42,544 nucleotides of DNA from an uncultured Bacteroidia bacterium (GCA_937936615.1 CALDDN010000072.1:1-42544), one strand, 5' to 3'. Shown: positions 1 to 9,441, numbered from the stretch's first letter. Notes: generated by a model not told the origin, from the sequence alone. A program made the numbers and translations.

Positions 1-33
1 CCTCGATGGCTTCCGGTTGTCTATTTTTACCGG

Positions 34-873
34 ATGCTCAAAACCTGGTTGCGAACCTTGGCCTGGGGGCTGCCGGCGGTCTGCTGCGCCACCCTGGGCC
101 TACGGGGCTTTCTGATACCCAACGGCTTTATCGATGGGGGCGTGATGGGCGTTTCGATGCTGCTCTACGAAACGACGCACGTCTCGCTTGCTTTCTGGAT
201 TGTGCTGACCAACGCACCGTTCCTGCTGATGGGACTTCGGGTGGTGAACCTGCGTTTTGCCCTGCTCAGTTCGGTAATGGTAACGATTCTGTCGGCTGTC
301 GTGGGGCTGGTGCCAACCTACGCCATCACGCAGCAACCCATACTGGCGGCCATTTTCGGGGGGGTGTTTCTGGGTGCGGGTATCGGTCTGGCGATTCGGG
401 GCGGGTCGGTGCTCGATGGCTCGGAAGTGCTGGCCCTTTACATCAGCCGCAAGTTCGGTTTTTCAGTCGGCGAGCTGATTCTGATCATCAACCTGATGAT
501 TTTTTCGGTCGCGGCCTTCATCCTGAGTCTGGAACAGGCCCTGTATTCGATTCTGACCTACCTCAGTGCCTCGCGCACGATCGACTACATTCTGCACGGT
601 CTGGAACAATACACGGCCATTACGATCATCTCGAAGTACTCAAAGGAGATCCGGCAGGCTATTACACACCAGACGCAGCGGGGCGTAACGGTTTACGAAG
701 CCCGCGGAGGCTTCAGCGACCAACGGATAGATGTGCTCTACTGCGTGGTTACGCGCCTCGAAATCCACCGCATCAAGCGCATCATCGAAGAGTACGACCC
801 CAACGCCTTCCTGACGACGCACAACCTGACCGAGGCCGGCGGAGGCCTGCTGAGGCGCACCTCGCACCTGTAA
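34..873 (+). CDS. YitT family membrane protein (DUF161 + DUF2179)
   Basis: A predicted inner-membrane protein of 279 residues, close to the usual 280-290 of the YitT family. The first ~175 residues contain five or six hydrophobic segments, with the glycine-rich family signatures GFLIPNGFIDGG and GLAIRGGSVLDGSEVLAL. The last ~90 residues form a soluble DUF2179 domain (RGVTVYEARGGFSDQ and the IDVLYCVV strand). The transport substrate of this family is not established. The reading frame is open to the left edge of the window, so the start could lie upstream; the ATG used here gives the normal family length. The symporter gene follows after 25 bp on the same strand, so co-transcription is likely. 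Confidence 0.9.
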   Translation: MLKTWLRTLAWGLPAVCCATLGLRGFLIPNGFIDGGVMGVSMLLYETTHVSLAFWIVLTNAPFLLMGLRVVNLRFALLSSVMVTILSAVVGLVPTYAITQQPILAAIFGGVFLGAGIGLAIRGGSVLDGSEVLALYISRKFGFSVGELILIINLMIFSVAAFILSLEQALYSILTYLSASRTIDYILHGLEQYTAITIISKYSKEIRQAITHQTQRGVTVYEARGGFSDQRIDVLYCVVTRLEIHRIKRIIEEYDPNAFLTTHNLTEAGGGLLRRTSHL

Positions 874-898
874 CGATAGGAAGCTACTCCAACGAAAC

Positions 899-2230
899 AT
901 GGAACAATCCCCAACCGCCAGTTTCGAGAACCGGCTGCTGCGCATCAACCAGCGGCTGCTTGGGCTGATCCGCAGCCAGCTCTGGGCCAAAGTATTGCTG
1001 GGCCTGCTGCTGGGTGCCCTCACAGGAACCCTGCTGGGCCCGAGCGTAGGCTGGGTGGAGCCGGATCTGTCGCGGGTCATTGCTGAGTGGCTCGCCGTGC
1101 CGGGCGTCATTTTCATCAAACTGATCAAACTGATCATCATTCCGCTGGTCGTATCGTCGATCATGCTGGGCCTGCTTTCGAGCGAGGACCTGGAGCAGCT
1201 GCGGCGGCTGGGGCTGCGCGTGGCGGGCTATTTTGTCTTTACGACTGCTGTTTCGATCAACCTGGGCCTGCTGATGGCCTATCTCATCCAGCCTGGGCGG
1301 GCTTTTGAGGTGCCACAGTCGGTAGAGCTGACCGAGGCACCGGCTCCCAAAGCTCTGGATTTCACATCGATACCCAAGTTCATCACCAACCTGGTGCCCG
1401 ATAACCTGCTGGGAGCTTTGGTGCAGGCCGAAATGCTGGGCGTCATCGTGGCAAGCATTCTCTTTGGCATCGCCATTTTCTCGCTCTCGGAGCAGTACAG
1501 CAAGCCCGTTACTCGCCTGCTGGGGGCCACGCAGGAAATCAGCATGACGGTCGTAGGCTGGAGCATGCGCCTGGCCCCCTTTGCCGTCTTCGGTCTGGTA
1601 TGCCAGCTCACCGCCCAAACAGGCCTCGAGGTGCTGCAAAGCATCATCTACTACATGCTGACGGTGATTTCGGGGCTGGCCTGCCTGCTGGTGTTCTATC
1701 TGCTGCTGGTTGCTCTGCTGGCCCGCCGCAACCCCTTCTGGTTTCTGAAAAACATTTCCGAAGTGCAATTGCTGGCCTTTTCGACAGCCAGCTCGGCAGC
1801 CACCATGCCCCTGACCCTCAAAGTTGCCGAAGAGAAACTGGGCGTACGGCGCAGCCTCGTGCAGTTTATCGTGCCCATTGGGGCGACGGTCAACATGGAC
1901 GGAACGGCCCTTTACCAGGGAGTGGCGGCGATCTTTCTGGCGCAGGCGTTTCAGGTCGAGCTGACGATGCCGGCTCTGGTTCTGATGGTCGTTACGGTAG
2001 TCCTGGCATCGATCGGGACACCGGCCACGCCCGGAGCTGGCATCATCATTCTGGCTACCATCCTGCAACAGGTGGGTATTCCGGCTCAGGGTATCGCTCT
2101 GATTCTGGGAGTGGACAGCTTTCTGGGGATGTGTCGCGCCACGCTCAACGTTACGGGCGACCTGACCAGCTGTCTGGTGTTCGACCGCTGGCTCAAAACG
2201 GCACAGCAAGAGCCTGCCTCTCCAGTTTGA
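899..2230 (+). CDS. Dicarboxylate/amino acid:cation symporter (DAACS, SDF family)
   Basis: A secondary transporter of 443 residues in the inner membrane, related to GltP, GltT and DctA. It would import C4-dicarboxylates or acidic amino acids with H+ or Na+. The family core is well preserved: a serine-rich re-entrant loop (FSTASSAATMPLTLKVAEE), the TM7 motif with NMDGTALY, a second re-entrant loop (ASIGTPATPGAGI), and the substrate-binding TM8 stretch DSFLGMCRATLNVTGD. In TM8 the Asp and the Arg/Asn residues are present. The exact substrate cannot be read from the sequence. The gene sits 25 bp after the YitT gene and 46 bp before the BioF-like gene. Confidence 0.95.
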   Translation: MEQSPTASFENRLLRINQRLLGLIRSQLWAKVLLGLLLGALTGTLLGPSVGWVEPDLSRVIAEWLAVPGVIFIKLIKLIIIPLVVSSIMLGLLSSEDLEQLRRLGLRVAGYFVFTTAVSINLGLLMAYLIQPGRAFEVPQSVELTEAPAPKALDFTSIPKFITNLVPDNLLGALVQAEMLGVIVASILFGIAIFSLSEQYSKPVTRLLGATQEISMTVVGWSMRLAPFAVFGLVCQLTAQTGLEVLQSIIYYMLTVISGLACLLVFYLLLVALLARRNPFWFLKNISEVQLLAFSTASSAATMPLTLKVAEEKLGVRRSLVQFIVPIGATVNMDGTALYQGVAAIFLAQAFQVELTMPALVLMVVTVVLASIGTPATPGAGIIILATILQQVGIPAQGIALILGVDSFLGMCRATLNVTGDLTSCLVFDRWLKTAQQEPASPV

Positions 2231-2263
2231 TCGAAAAACAATTACGCAATCGCACCGGCAATG

Positions 2264-2271
2264 TATCTTAG
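2264..2271 (+). promoter_or_regulatory. -7-like box directly before the BioF-like gene
   Basis: TATCTTAG matches the Bacteroidota -7 consensus TAnnTTTG at all but one constrained position. It ends 5 nt before the ATG at 2277, so a transcript from it would be leaderless or nearly so. No clear -33 TTTG was identified. Confidence 0.4.
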
Positions 2272-2276
2272 CTCTC

Positions 2277-3407
2277 ATGCTGCCCGATGAACTGAGCCTG
2301 CGCCTGAGCCGCCAGCTGGCCGAGTGGCGCGAGGAAGACCGGTACCGCAGCCTGCGGGCACCCGATCCCCAGGCCATCGATCTGGTATCGAACGATTACC
2401 TGGGACTGCGGCATCACCCCCGACTGCGGGAAGCGGCAGCTCAGGCTGCCGTCTCCGAAGGAGCGGGCAGCGGCGGCTCACGCCTGCTAAGCGGGCACAG
2501 CGAACGCTTTACCCGCCTTGAATCGACGATTGCCCGATATCACCGGGCCGAGGCCGCCCTTTTTTACAATTCGGGCTATGAGGCCAACGTGGGACTGCTT
2601 GCCACCCTGCCCGCCCGCACCGATACGATTCTCTACGACGCGAAAATCCACGCTTCGATGCGCGATGGCATCCGCCAGAGCCTGGCCCGCTCCTATTCGT
2701 TTCCTCACAACAACCTCGACGAACTGGAGCGGCTTCTCGATCGGGCCACCGGACAGGTCTTTGTCGCCGTCGAGGCCCTTTATTCAATGGATGGAGACCT
2801 GGCCCCGCTGGCCGACCTGGCGGCCCTCTGCCGTGAGCGGGGGGCAGGCCTCATTGTTGACGAAGCCCACTCGGCTGGACTTCGCGGGGCAGGCGGACGA
2901 GGACTGGTGTGCGAGCTGGGCCTCGAAGAAGGCGTGCTGGCGCGGGTCATCACCTACGGCAAAGCCTGGGGCGCAATGGGTGCGGCCGTAGTCGGCCCAC
3001 CCCTGCTGACGGAATATCTGGTCAACGCCTGCCGCTGCTTCATCTATACGACGGCGGCTCCGCCGGCGGTACTGGCAGCGGTAGAAGCGGGCTACGAGCT
3101 GATGCCTGCTTTGGATGCTGAGCGGGCGCGGGTTGGAGAGCTGGCGGCTCAGCTGCGGCAGGGACTGAGCCAGTTTTCGGAAGCGGAACGGATTCTGGGG
3201 GGTGAGGGGGCCATCGTCGCGTGGGTACTGGGCAAGATGGCCCGCCGCGTGGCCGACTTCCTGCAACGCAGCGGCTTCGATGCCCGGGCCGTGGCTGCGC
3301 CCACCGTCGAAAAAGGCAGTGAACGCATCCGCTTCTGCCTGCACAGCACCAACCGCCCCGACGAAATCGAACAGCTGCTGGCCGTGCTGAAGCAGCAGCG
3401 GGGCTAG
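2277..3407 (+). CDS. bioF: 8-amino-7-oxononanoate synthase-like PLP enzyme (alpha-oxoamine synthase)
   Basis: A cytosolic fold-type I PLP enzyme of 376 residues. BioF condenses pimeloyl-ACP or pimeloyl-CoA with alanine to make the first ring precursor of biotin. Family signatures seen: SNDYLGL near residue 38, GSGGSRLLSGH near 64-74, the cofactor aspartate in DEAHSAG (D195), and the Schiff-base lysine K229 in TYGKAWG. The length is slightly under the usual ~385-400. The relatives Kbl (2-amino-3-ketobutyrate CoA ligase) and serine palmitoyltransferase share these motifs, and no other biotin gene is nearby, so the bioF label is probable but not certain. The gene converges on thiS with a 4-bp gap. 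Confidence 0.8.
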   Translation: MLPDELSLRLSRQLAEWREEDRYRSLRAPDPQAIDLVSNDYLGLRHHPRLREAAAQAAVSEGAGSGGSRLLSGHSERFTRLESTIARYHRAEAALFYNSGYEANVGLLATLPARTDTILYDAKIHASMRDGIRQSLARSYSFPHNNLDELERLLDRATGQVFVAVEALYSMDGDLAPLADLAALCRERGAGLIVDEAHSAGLRGAGGRGLVCELGLEEGVLARVITYGKAWGAMGAAVVGPPLLTEYLVNACRCFIYTTAAPPAVLAAVEAGYELMPALDAERARVGELAAQLRQGLSQFSEAERILGGEGAIVAWVLGKMARRVADFLQRSGFDARAVAAPTVEKGSERIRFCLHSTNRPDEIEQLLAVLKQQRG

Positions 3408-3411
3408 GGGG

Positions 3412-3621
3412 TCAGCCGCCCTGACGAGCCGTAACGACTTCGATTTCGTCGCCGTCGGCAAGGCGGTGTTCGGCCCAGCGGCTGCGGGGAACTACGGCCA
3501 GGTTGACAGCCACGGCTACCCCTCCTGTATCGGGGTTCAAGCCCAGCTGGGCCAGTACCTCGACGAGGGCCGCTTCGGGGGCAGGCCAGTCCTGCCAGTC
3601 GCCGTTAATTTTGATTCGCAT
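3412..3621 (-). CDS. thiS: Sulfur carrier protein ThiS
   Basis: A 69-residue ubiquitin-fold (beta-grasp) sulfur carrier. It begins MRIKINGDWQDW and ends in the obligatory di-glycine (TARQGG). The C-terminal glycine is adenylated and thiocarboxylated to donate sulfur for the thiazole ring of thiamine. The ATG at 3621 is preferred over a longer in-frame opening to 3756, because the extra residues are low-complexity and ThiS proteins normally start with this strand. Internal family features include VAVAVNLAVVPRSRW and LADGDEIEVV. No other thi gene is in the window; thiS is usually clustered with thiC, thiG or thiH, so it is isolated here. MoaD is the main alternative, but length and motifs favour ThiS. 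Confidence 0.85.
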   Translation of the reverse strand: MRIKINGDWQDWPAPEAALVEVLAQLGLNPDTGGVAVAVNLAVVPRSRWAEHRLADGDEIEVVTARQGG

Positions 3622-3805
3622 GCCTGGGCGGAAATCGTACGGTACAAATTTCGGCAAAAATGGCCCACTTGGTAAAATAGAGCCTGAGACTCCATCCGAA
3701 GCTTGCCTGCTTGGGATCGCTAGCTTCCGGAGGCTGATTGGGGATATGATGTTCAACAGCCCGCACCATTCATGCTGGAGTGAGTATCTACTAGTTTAGA
3801 TAGAA

Positions 3806-3834
3806 TAAAAAAGACGCGCCCAGCTGGGCGCGTC
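3806..3834 (-). terminator. Rho-independent terminator of the 1859-residue protease gene
   Basis: A perfect 22-bp palindrome at 3813-3834 (arm GACGCGCCCAG) is followed on the minus strand by six T residues. It lies 28 bp after the stop of the minus-strand gene ending at 3862. Confidence 0.9.
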
Positions 3835-3861
3835 CATAACAAAAGCAGAGTGGAAGATCGG

Positions 3862-6800
3862 TTACCGGGCGATCACCAGACGAAGCGGCTGGAAGGCGTG
3901 GCCTTCGACCTGAACATGGAGCCGGTAGACACCGCCAGCCAGGTCGGAGAGGTCGAGGTTGAGCGATTCGAGGTCGCTGGCCGCCTCAAATGACTGGAGG
4001 AAAACCTGACGACCGGTCAGGTCGTGAATCATAACCCGACCGCTTCCAGCCGGACATCCCGTCAGCTGCAGGCTTACCGGACCACGGCTTGGGTTGGGAT
4101 AGGCTAGCAGCTCGGGCAGGGTCTCGCTGCGGGGCGATTCGCCTGCACGCAGGGTCTGCACGAAGAAGTTCTGTGTCGTCCAGGGCGAGTACACGCCGCC
4201 GGTGCACACCGTACGCAAGCGGTTGCGGTACATGGTCTGGCGGTTGAGGCCCGTAACCGTATACGAGATGATCGGAAGAATGGAATTGAGCGGCACAATC
4301 GTAAACGAGCGGGTCTGGAAGGTGCTCATGTCCATGACTTCCAGTTCGTACATCGTGGCACTGGGCACCGACCCCCAGTTGAAGGTGTAGCTGTTGCCGG
4401 TGATGTTGGTGTAGTAGAAGTCGCGGCTGGGGCGGGGGCAGGGCGCGGGGGGTACGACGTTGACGGTCTGGCAGGCGGTGTAGGTGCAGCCGTTCTTGGA
4501 ACCCGAGTAGCAGATCACATGGGTGCCGATTCCAGCGACCGAGGGCGTAAAAGTGCGACCACTGATACCCGGGCCGACAAACGTGCCGCCGGCTGGTGTA
4601 CCAGTCAGAGTAACGGCGGGGTCTGCCGAGCTGTAAGTCTGGGCCAGCCCGCTGATCGACGACGGAATGGTAAAGGTGTTGATTGAGACGGAAGCCGGCA
4701 CATCGACACAGCCCGAGAGGTAGGTGCGTTCGCAGGTAAAGACCGTAGGCAGCTGTACAATGGCTGTCGTGCGGTCGGTTGTCGCGCTGTTGTGGGGCCA
4801 GAAGAGGCCGGTTCGCGGATGCTCGATCACGCTGAGCTGGGCCGTTCCGCCGACACAGACGGGATTAGGAGTGGCCTCGATCCAGGCCGGGCGGCTGTAG
4901 AGGTCGGCTACTTCGGCCGCCGTTAAGGCACGGTTGAGGAGCCGGAATTCATCCATGGCCCCCTGCAAGTCGGAATGCGACCCCATAGGGAACCAGCTCG
5001 AACGGGCGATGTAATTCTGATTGCGTACCACGTTGCTGTAAATGTCCTGGGCATACGTCTGGCTGCCGGCCAACTGACCGTTGACGTAAATGGCGATGCT
5101 GCGCGGAGTCAGCACGGCCGTATACCAGGCGTATTTCCCTGCAATCGCAGTTCCAGCCCAGAAGTAAGTTGAAGGCTGCGGCTGATTGTGGGTATGCACC
5201 GTCAGGTTGCCGCCCAGGTTGGCAAAAAGTACGTTGTCGCCAAAGGGGCCGTTGCCCATTTCAAAAATCCGTTCGTGCATGCCCGCCGATGGGTTGTCGA
5301 AGCGCACCAGAGCCGAAATCGTGATGCCCTGATCGAAAGCCGCCGGCAACGACGGTACGCTCAAGTACTTGGGAGCCGGGTTGTTGATCGCAGGGCCAGG
5401 CGGGTTGTCAAAAAGTACCGCCGAACCGCGTTCACCGCTTACCGGCACGATTGCACCGGTCGGTACGGGGTGAAATCCGCCGCCACCCTGGTCTTTCCAG
5501 AGATCGCCCGCACAGAACGGGTAGTAGATATCCAGGTCGTTGTTGCAGGGAATCACCTGAATGGTCGTATAGTCTGGGTCGCTGAAAGTCCTGGTGCAGC
5601 CCGTGGTTTCGTCGCGCATCGTTACGGTATAGGTTGTCGTCTGGGCCGGACTGACCTGCAGTACCCCCGTAGGATTAGGCCCGAAATTGCCCGGTTGCCA
5701 GCTGAAGGTATAGCCCTGCGGGCTGTTGCAGCTGCCCGAGCAAGCGGCTACAATGACTCCGGGCTGGTTGCAGTTGGCATGCTGCGATACGTTGGCAATA
5801 ACCTCATCCATTGGGATGACCTGCACCGTTACCGCTGCCGTGCCGGAACATACGTTGGCAAAGCCCAGCAGGGTATAGGTCGTGGTCTGCATGGGGTTGA
5901 CCGTCAGGGTGGAGCCGTTCCGGTTCAGGGGCAGCCAGATGTAGGAATCGGCTCCGGTCGCCGTGAGGGTGGTGCTGCCGCCCGGGCATACGGCCGGTGG
6001 ATTGGCCGTGGCCGTCAGGTCGATGCTGCCCACGGTAACGGTTACAGTAGCACTCGCGCTGCAGTTGCCCGTGGTACCCGTTACCGTAAAAGTCGTCGTC
6101 TGGTTGACGTTGCGGCTAATGCTGGCACCCTGTACGTTGCCCGGTCGCCAGAGGTAGGTCGTGGCTCCGCTGGCGGTCAGCTGGACACGTCCTCCTGTGC
6201 ATACCGAACTCGGCGTAGCAGTAGCTGCGACCGAAAAGCCCGGACCTACTGTAACGGTGATGCTGGCACTGTTGGTGCAGCTGCCCGTAGTGCCAATCAC
6301 CGTGTAGGTTTTGGTGGCCTGCAGGTTTTCCGAAAGTCCTGGTGTCGTAGCGTTATTGGGCAGCCAAAGGTAGCTCGTGGCACCGGTCGCTGTCAGGCTC
6401 ACCGGACCGGGACACTGCAGATCGGTGGAGCTGGCGTTGATCGCCAGGTCGCCGGTCGGCACGGTTACGCGCACCGTGGCGGTGGTGGTGCAGCTGCCTT
6501 GCACGCCGGATACGGTGTAGGTAGTCGTCTGCGTGGGATTGACCGTTACACTGCTGCCGCTCAGATTGCCCGGCTGCCAGGTGTAGCTGCTGGCATTGGC
6601 GGCCGAGAGGGTTACGGGGTTACCCGGGCAGCTGGTGGCCGGCGAAGCCGTCGGACTCAGGGACGGCCCCGCGCCGACGGTAACCGTAACTGTCGCGCTG
6701 TTGGTGCAGTTACCGGTGGTGCCGATGACCGTATAGGTCGTCGTCTGGCTGACGTTGCGGGTGATGGTCGCACCGAAGAGGTTGCCCGGCAGCCAGCGGT

Positions 6801-9441
6801 AGGTTGTGGCACCAGTCGCCGAGAGGTTTACGCTGCCCGCCTGACAGAGACTCGAAGGGCTGGCAGTAGCGTTGACCTGAATGCCGGGGCCTACACTAAC
6901 GGTCAGTGTAGCGGTGTTGGTGCAGCTGCCCTGTCGGCCGGTTACCGTAAAGGTGGTCGTCTGCAAGAGGTTGATGCCCACCGTGGCCGTGGTGTAGCCG
7001 CCAGGCTGCCAGGTATAGAACTGGGCACCCGATGCCGTCATCGTTACCGGTCCGGGGCAAGGCAGATTGGTGTTGTTGGCAACGATATTCAGACCGCCCG
7101 TGATCACCGTAACGGTTACAGCGGCCGTGCTGGTGCAGTTGCCATCGGAGCCGGTTACGGTGTAGGTCGTGGTCTGACTGGGGCTGACCACCACCGAGCT
7201 ACCGCTCAGGTTGCCGGGCATCCACGTGAAGGACTGCGCTCCACTGGCGGTAAGAGTCGTGCTGCCGCCCGGGCAGATCGAGGCTGGGCTGGCCGAAGCC
7301 GTGATTTTGGGCGCAGGCAGCACCTGTACTGTTACCGTGGCACTGTTGGTGCAGTTGCCCGTAGTGCCGGTAACGGTAAAGGTTGTCGTCTGATTGACAC
7401 TGCGGGTAATGGGCGAACCGATGGTATTTCCCGGACTCCAGCGGAAAGTAGTTGCACCGGTGGCAGTGAGGCTTATTTGGCCCGGGCCGCAGCGCGGGTT
7501 GGGCGAGGCCGAAGCCGTAACCGTGGGGGGAGCAGCTACGGTTACGGTTACCGTCGCCGAGTTGGTGCAGGTACCGGTGGTGCCCGTTACAGTAAAGGTC
7601 GATGTCTGGGTCAGGTTACGGGTGATGCAGCTGCCGGCCAGGTTGCCCGGATTCCAGCGGTAGGTCGAAGCCCCCGAAGCGCAGAGCTGCACGTTGCCCG
7701 GGCAATTGAGGCTCGGCGGGTTGGCCGAAGCCGTCACCGTGCCCCCGATGACGTTAACGGTAACTGTTGACGACTGGGCCGCACACGCGCCATTGGTCGT
7801 CCGGACAAAATAGGCCCCGGCAGTGGTGGCTGTATAGGTCGGCGCATTGGCTCCGGTGATGGGCTGGTTGTTGCGGAACCACTGGTAGTCGCAGTTGGTG
7901 CAGGGTGCCGTCGTGAAGAGCTGGTCGCCGCCCGCGCAGATCGAAACGGTGGGGGTGGTCGGAGAGGTAATCTGGGCTGTAACCGAAATGGAAGTCAGGC
8001 AGGTGGCCTGCTGGACCTGAGCCCGAATGTGATTGCCGGGCGCGGTTCCAAACCCAAGCATCAGGTTCGTAGGGCAATAGGACATAATGGTTCCATGTGC
8101 GTTTTGCAGCGGTTGCGACGGGCAGCTTGCGCATATAAAGCTTGCGTTTTCACCCATCGAGTTATGGGGTGAGCAGGCGCAGTTTTCAAACGCGCCTCCG
8201 GGCCACAAACAGCTGTGCGTGTGCGGAGAACCTAGGTTGTGGCCCAGCTCGTGAGCTATTACTTTAGTAGCTCCATCAAAGAATGGGGTCGGAAATGGCT
8301 GGGTCGCAGCGACTGGGCTGACTCCAGAAACCCCTGCTCGGATGTTTTTTCCTTCACACAACACGGTTCTGTAAAATGTGGTTGTAGGCACGATATATCC
8401 TCTTCCACCTCCTGGAGTGTAAAATATACTATGAAGCAAATCCCAATTCCCCGATCGATTGGCTGCATAGTTAGAAGTTCTTCGAATTAAGGAATCGGTC
8501 TTGTTTCTGTCGGATGCACTCAGCTGCTGGTACGGATCGGTTGCCGGTGTCAGCACATCGGTATCATAAAGCACGACCGTAATGCCATCCAGGGCCATGA
8601 CAAATTGTACAGCGTTAAATATTGCTGCCACGTGGCTCTTGACCGCTGCAACAGTCTGCTTGTCCTGAATAAGTTCCGAGTGTGCGACCATCAATACCTT
8701 GATTTGCGGACAATTCGTGGTGTTATGGGTTTCTGCTGCATCGCCCTTTGTATCATTATGAAAATGGTCGCTGTCCTGAAGGGATGAAGTGGTTCCACAA
8801 ACAAACGGCAGGTCTCTTTTCAGGTCCGTGCTCTGGAACATAACCTGGTCTCCATACCCCAACCGGACGTAAGGACATTCGGGAATCTTTCCCAAAACAT
8901 AGGAATTGGCATTCCAGAATAAAAGTCCAACAATTTCATCTTGCAGAAAGCTGATGGCCGCCTCTCGTCGCCCTGTTACATGCCCATGTTCCGGAAGTAC
9001 ATACCCAGAGTAATAGAGGCCATCGTACTTTTCTCCGGTCTCCATCGAACCGGCCATCGTGCTGGTTGCTTCCAGATACACATTCAATAACTTTCCTGAT
9101 TCAAGCGGAAGGCTGACCACGAGCCGCTCCGGCCGTTCAAATAGAAGCTGTTGCCAAACCGATTCGTCGCGCTTCCAGACAAAAGCCGGAGTTGTTGAAA
9201 GGGGATCGGTATCGCTGCGCAATACTTCTTTTCTCGAAGAAGAGCCAAAAGGCCGGTACACCGGCACCTCCTGCTCGATGAAGCAGCCCATTTTCGAGGG
9301 TTGAAGCAGTCCGCAGGGCTTGTAGACGCGAACCACTTCGCCGGTCTGGCCGCGCAGCACGCCAAAGGTGCTCAGAACCAGCAGCAGGCCCAGCAAAAGC
9401 TTGGGCCTGAAGGACGGATTTAAAAAACGACTGTGAATCAT
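3862..9441 (-). CDS. Secreted reprolysin-like zinc metalloprotease with tandem repeats, LamG-like and FN3 domains, T9SS sorting domain
   Basis: A cell-surface or secreted protein of 1859 residues. Order of parts: signal peptide (~1-31, hydrophobic LLLGLLLVLSTFGVL); a propeptide-like region (~32-230); a metzincin domain with the zinc site HELGHNLGSPH (H397, E398, H401, H407) and the Met-turn GTIMSYC; an Ig-like domain (~490-565); about ten ~72-residue repeats (~565-1300), each with a conserved TYxWxPGN core and a TTTYTVTGTTGNCT-like strand; a LamG/concanavalin-like domain (~1305-1520); an FN3 domain (~1667-1770); and a type A T9SS sorting domain (from ~1777, LLAYPNPSRG) ending in LRLVIAR. The family is M12B-like; the substrate is unknown. 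It is a paralogue of the gene at 28682-35296, sharing the propeptide and protease architecture. Confidence 0.92.
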   Translation of the reverse strand: MIHSRFLNPSFRPKLLLGLLLVLSTFGVLRGQTGEVVRVYKPCGLLQPSKMGCFIEQEVPVYRPFGSSSRKEVLRSDTDPLSTTPAFVWKRDESVWQQLLFERPERLVVSLPLESGKLLNVYLEATSTMAGSMETGEKYDGLYYSGYVLPEHGHVTGRREAAISFLQDEIVGLLFWNANSYVLGKIPECPYVRLGYGDQVMFQSTDLKRDLPFVCGTTSSLQDSDHFHNDTKGDAAETHNTTNCPQIKVLMVAHSELIQDKQTVAAVKSHVAAIFNAVQFVMALDGITVVLYDTDVLTPATDPYQQLSASDRNKTDSLIRRTSNYAANRSGNWDLLHSIFYTPGGGRGYIVPTTTFYRTVLCEGKNIRAGVSGVSPVAATQPFPTPFFDGATKVIAHELGHNLGSPHTHSCLWPGGAFENCACSPHNSMGENASFICASCPSQPLQNAHGTIMSYCPTNLMLGFGTAPGNHIRAQVQQATCLTSISVTAQITSPTTPTVSICAGGDQLFTTAPCTNCDYQWFRNNQPITGANAPTYTATTAGAYFVRTTNGACAAQSSTVTVNVIGGTVTASANPPSLNCPGNVQLCASGASTYRWNPGNLAGSCITRNLTQTSTFTVTGTTGTCTNSATVTVTVAAPPTVTASASPNPRCGPGQISLTATGATTFRWSPGNTIGSPITRSVNQTTTFTVTGTTGNCTNSATVTVQVLPAPKITASASPASICPGGSTTLTASGAQSFTWMPGNLSGSSVVVSPSQTTTYTVTGSDGNCTSTAAVTVTVITGGLNIVANNTNLPCPGPVTMTASGAQFYTWQPGGYTTATVGINLLQTTTFTVTGRQGSCTNTATLTVSVGPGIQVNATASPSSLCQAGSVNLSATGATTYRWLPGNLFGATITRNVSQTTTYTVIGTTGNCTNSATVTVTVGAGPSLSPTASPATSCPGNPVTLSAANASSYTWQPGNLSGSSVTVNPTQTTTYTVSGVQGSCTTTATVRVTVPTGDLAINASSTDLQCPGPVSLTATGATSYLWLPNNATTPGLSENLQATKTYTVIGTTGSCTNSASITVTVGPGFSVAATATPSSVCTGGRVQLTASGATTYLWRPGNVQGASISRNVNQTTTFTVTGTTGNCSASATVTVTVGSIDLTATANPPAVCPGGSTTLTATGADSYIWLPLNRNGSTLTVNPMQTTTYTLLGFANVCSGTAAVTVQVIPMDEVIANVSQHANCNQPGVIVAACSGSCNSPQGYTFSWQPGNFGPNPTGVLQVSPAQTTTYTVTMRDETTGCTRTFSDPDYTTIQVIPCNNDLDIYYPFCAGDLWKDQGGGGFHPVPTGAIVPVSGERGSAVLFDNPPGPAINNPAPKYLSVPSLPAAFDQGITISALVRFDNPSAGMHERIFEMGNGPFGDNVLFANLGGNLTVHTHNQPQPSTYFWAGTAIAGKYAWYTAVLTPRSIAIYVNGQLAGSQTYAQDIYSNVVRNQNYIARSSWFPMGSHSDLQGAMDEFRLLNRALTAAEVADLYSRPAWIEATPNPVCVGGTAQLSVIEHPRTGLFWPHNSATTDRTTAIVQLPTVFTCERTYLSGCVDVPASVSINTFTIPSSISGLAQTYSSADPAVTLTGTPAGGTFVGPGISGRTFTPSVAGIGTHVICYSGSKNGCTYTACQTVNVVPPAPCPRPSRDFYYTNITGNSYTFNWGSVPSATMYELEVMDMSTFQTRSFTIVPLNSILPIISYTVTGLNRQTMYRNRLRTVCTGGVYSPWTTQNFFVQTLRAGESPRSETLPELLAYPNPSRGPVSLQLTGCPAGSGRVMIHDLTGRQVFLQSFEAASDLESLNLDLSDLAGGVYRLHVQVEGHAFQPLRLVIAR
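5815..7745 (-). repeat. Tandem coding repeats of 213-216 bp in the 1859-residue protease
   Basis: Nine successive copies encode ~72-residue beta-rich modules. The motif gtgcag (ctgcag in one copy), which encodes part of the NCTNSATV strand, recurs on the + strand at 6059, 6275, 6488, 6704, 6920, 7133, 7349 and 7565, a spacing of 213 or 216 bp. A more diverged tenth module follows down to about 5540. The copies are similar in DNA as well as protein, so unequal recombination could change their number. Confidence 0.85.

Noticed and set aside
884-2377. A 497-codon minus-strand frame opposite the symporter
   Set aside because: A Gln/His/Arg-rich shadow frame. The + strand encodes all SDF-family motifs.
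5188-7770. An 860-codon open frame on the + strand opposite the first protease
   Set aside because: It lies antisense to tandem repeats whose codon periodicity keeps the opposite frame open. Its composition is Arg/Gly/Ala-rich without domains, and the minus-strand frame has clear protein families.
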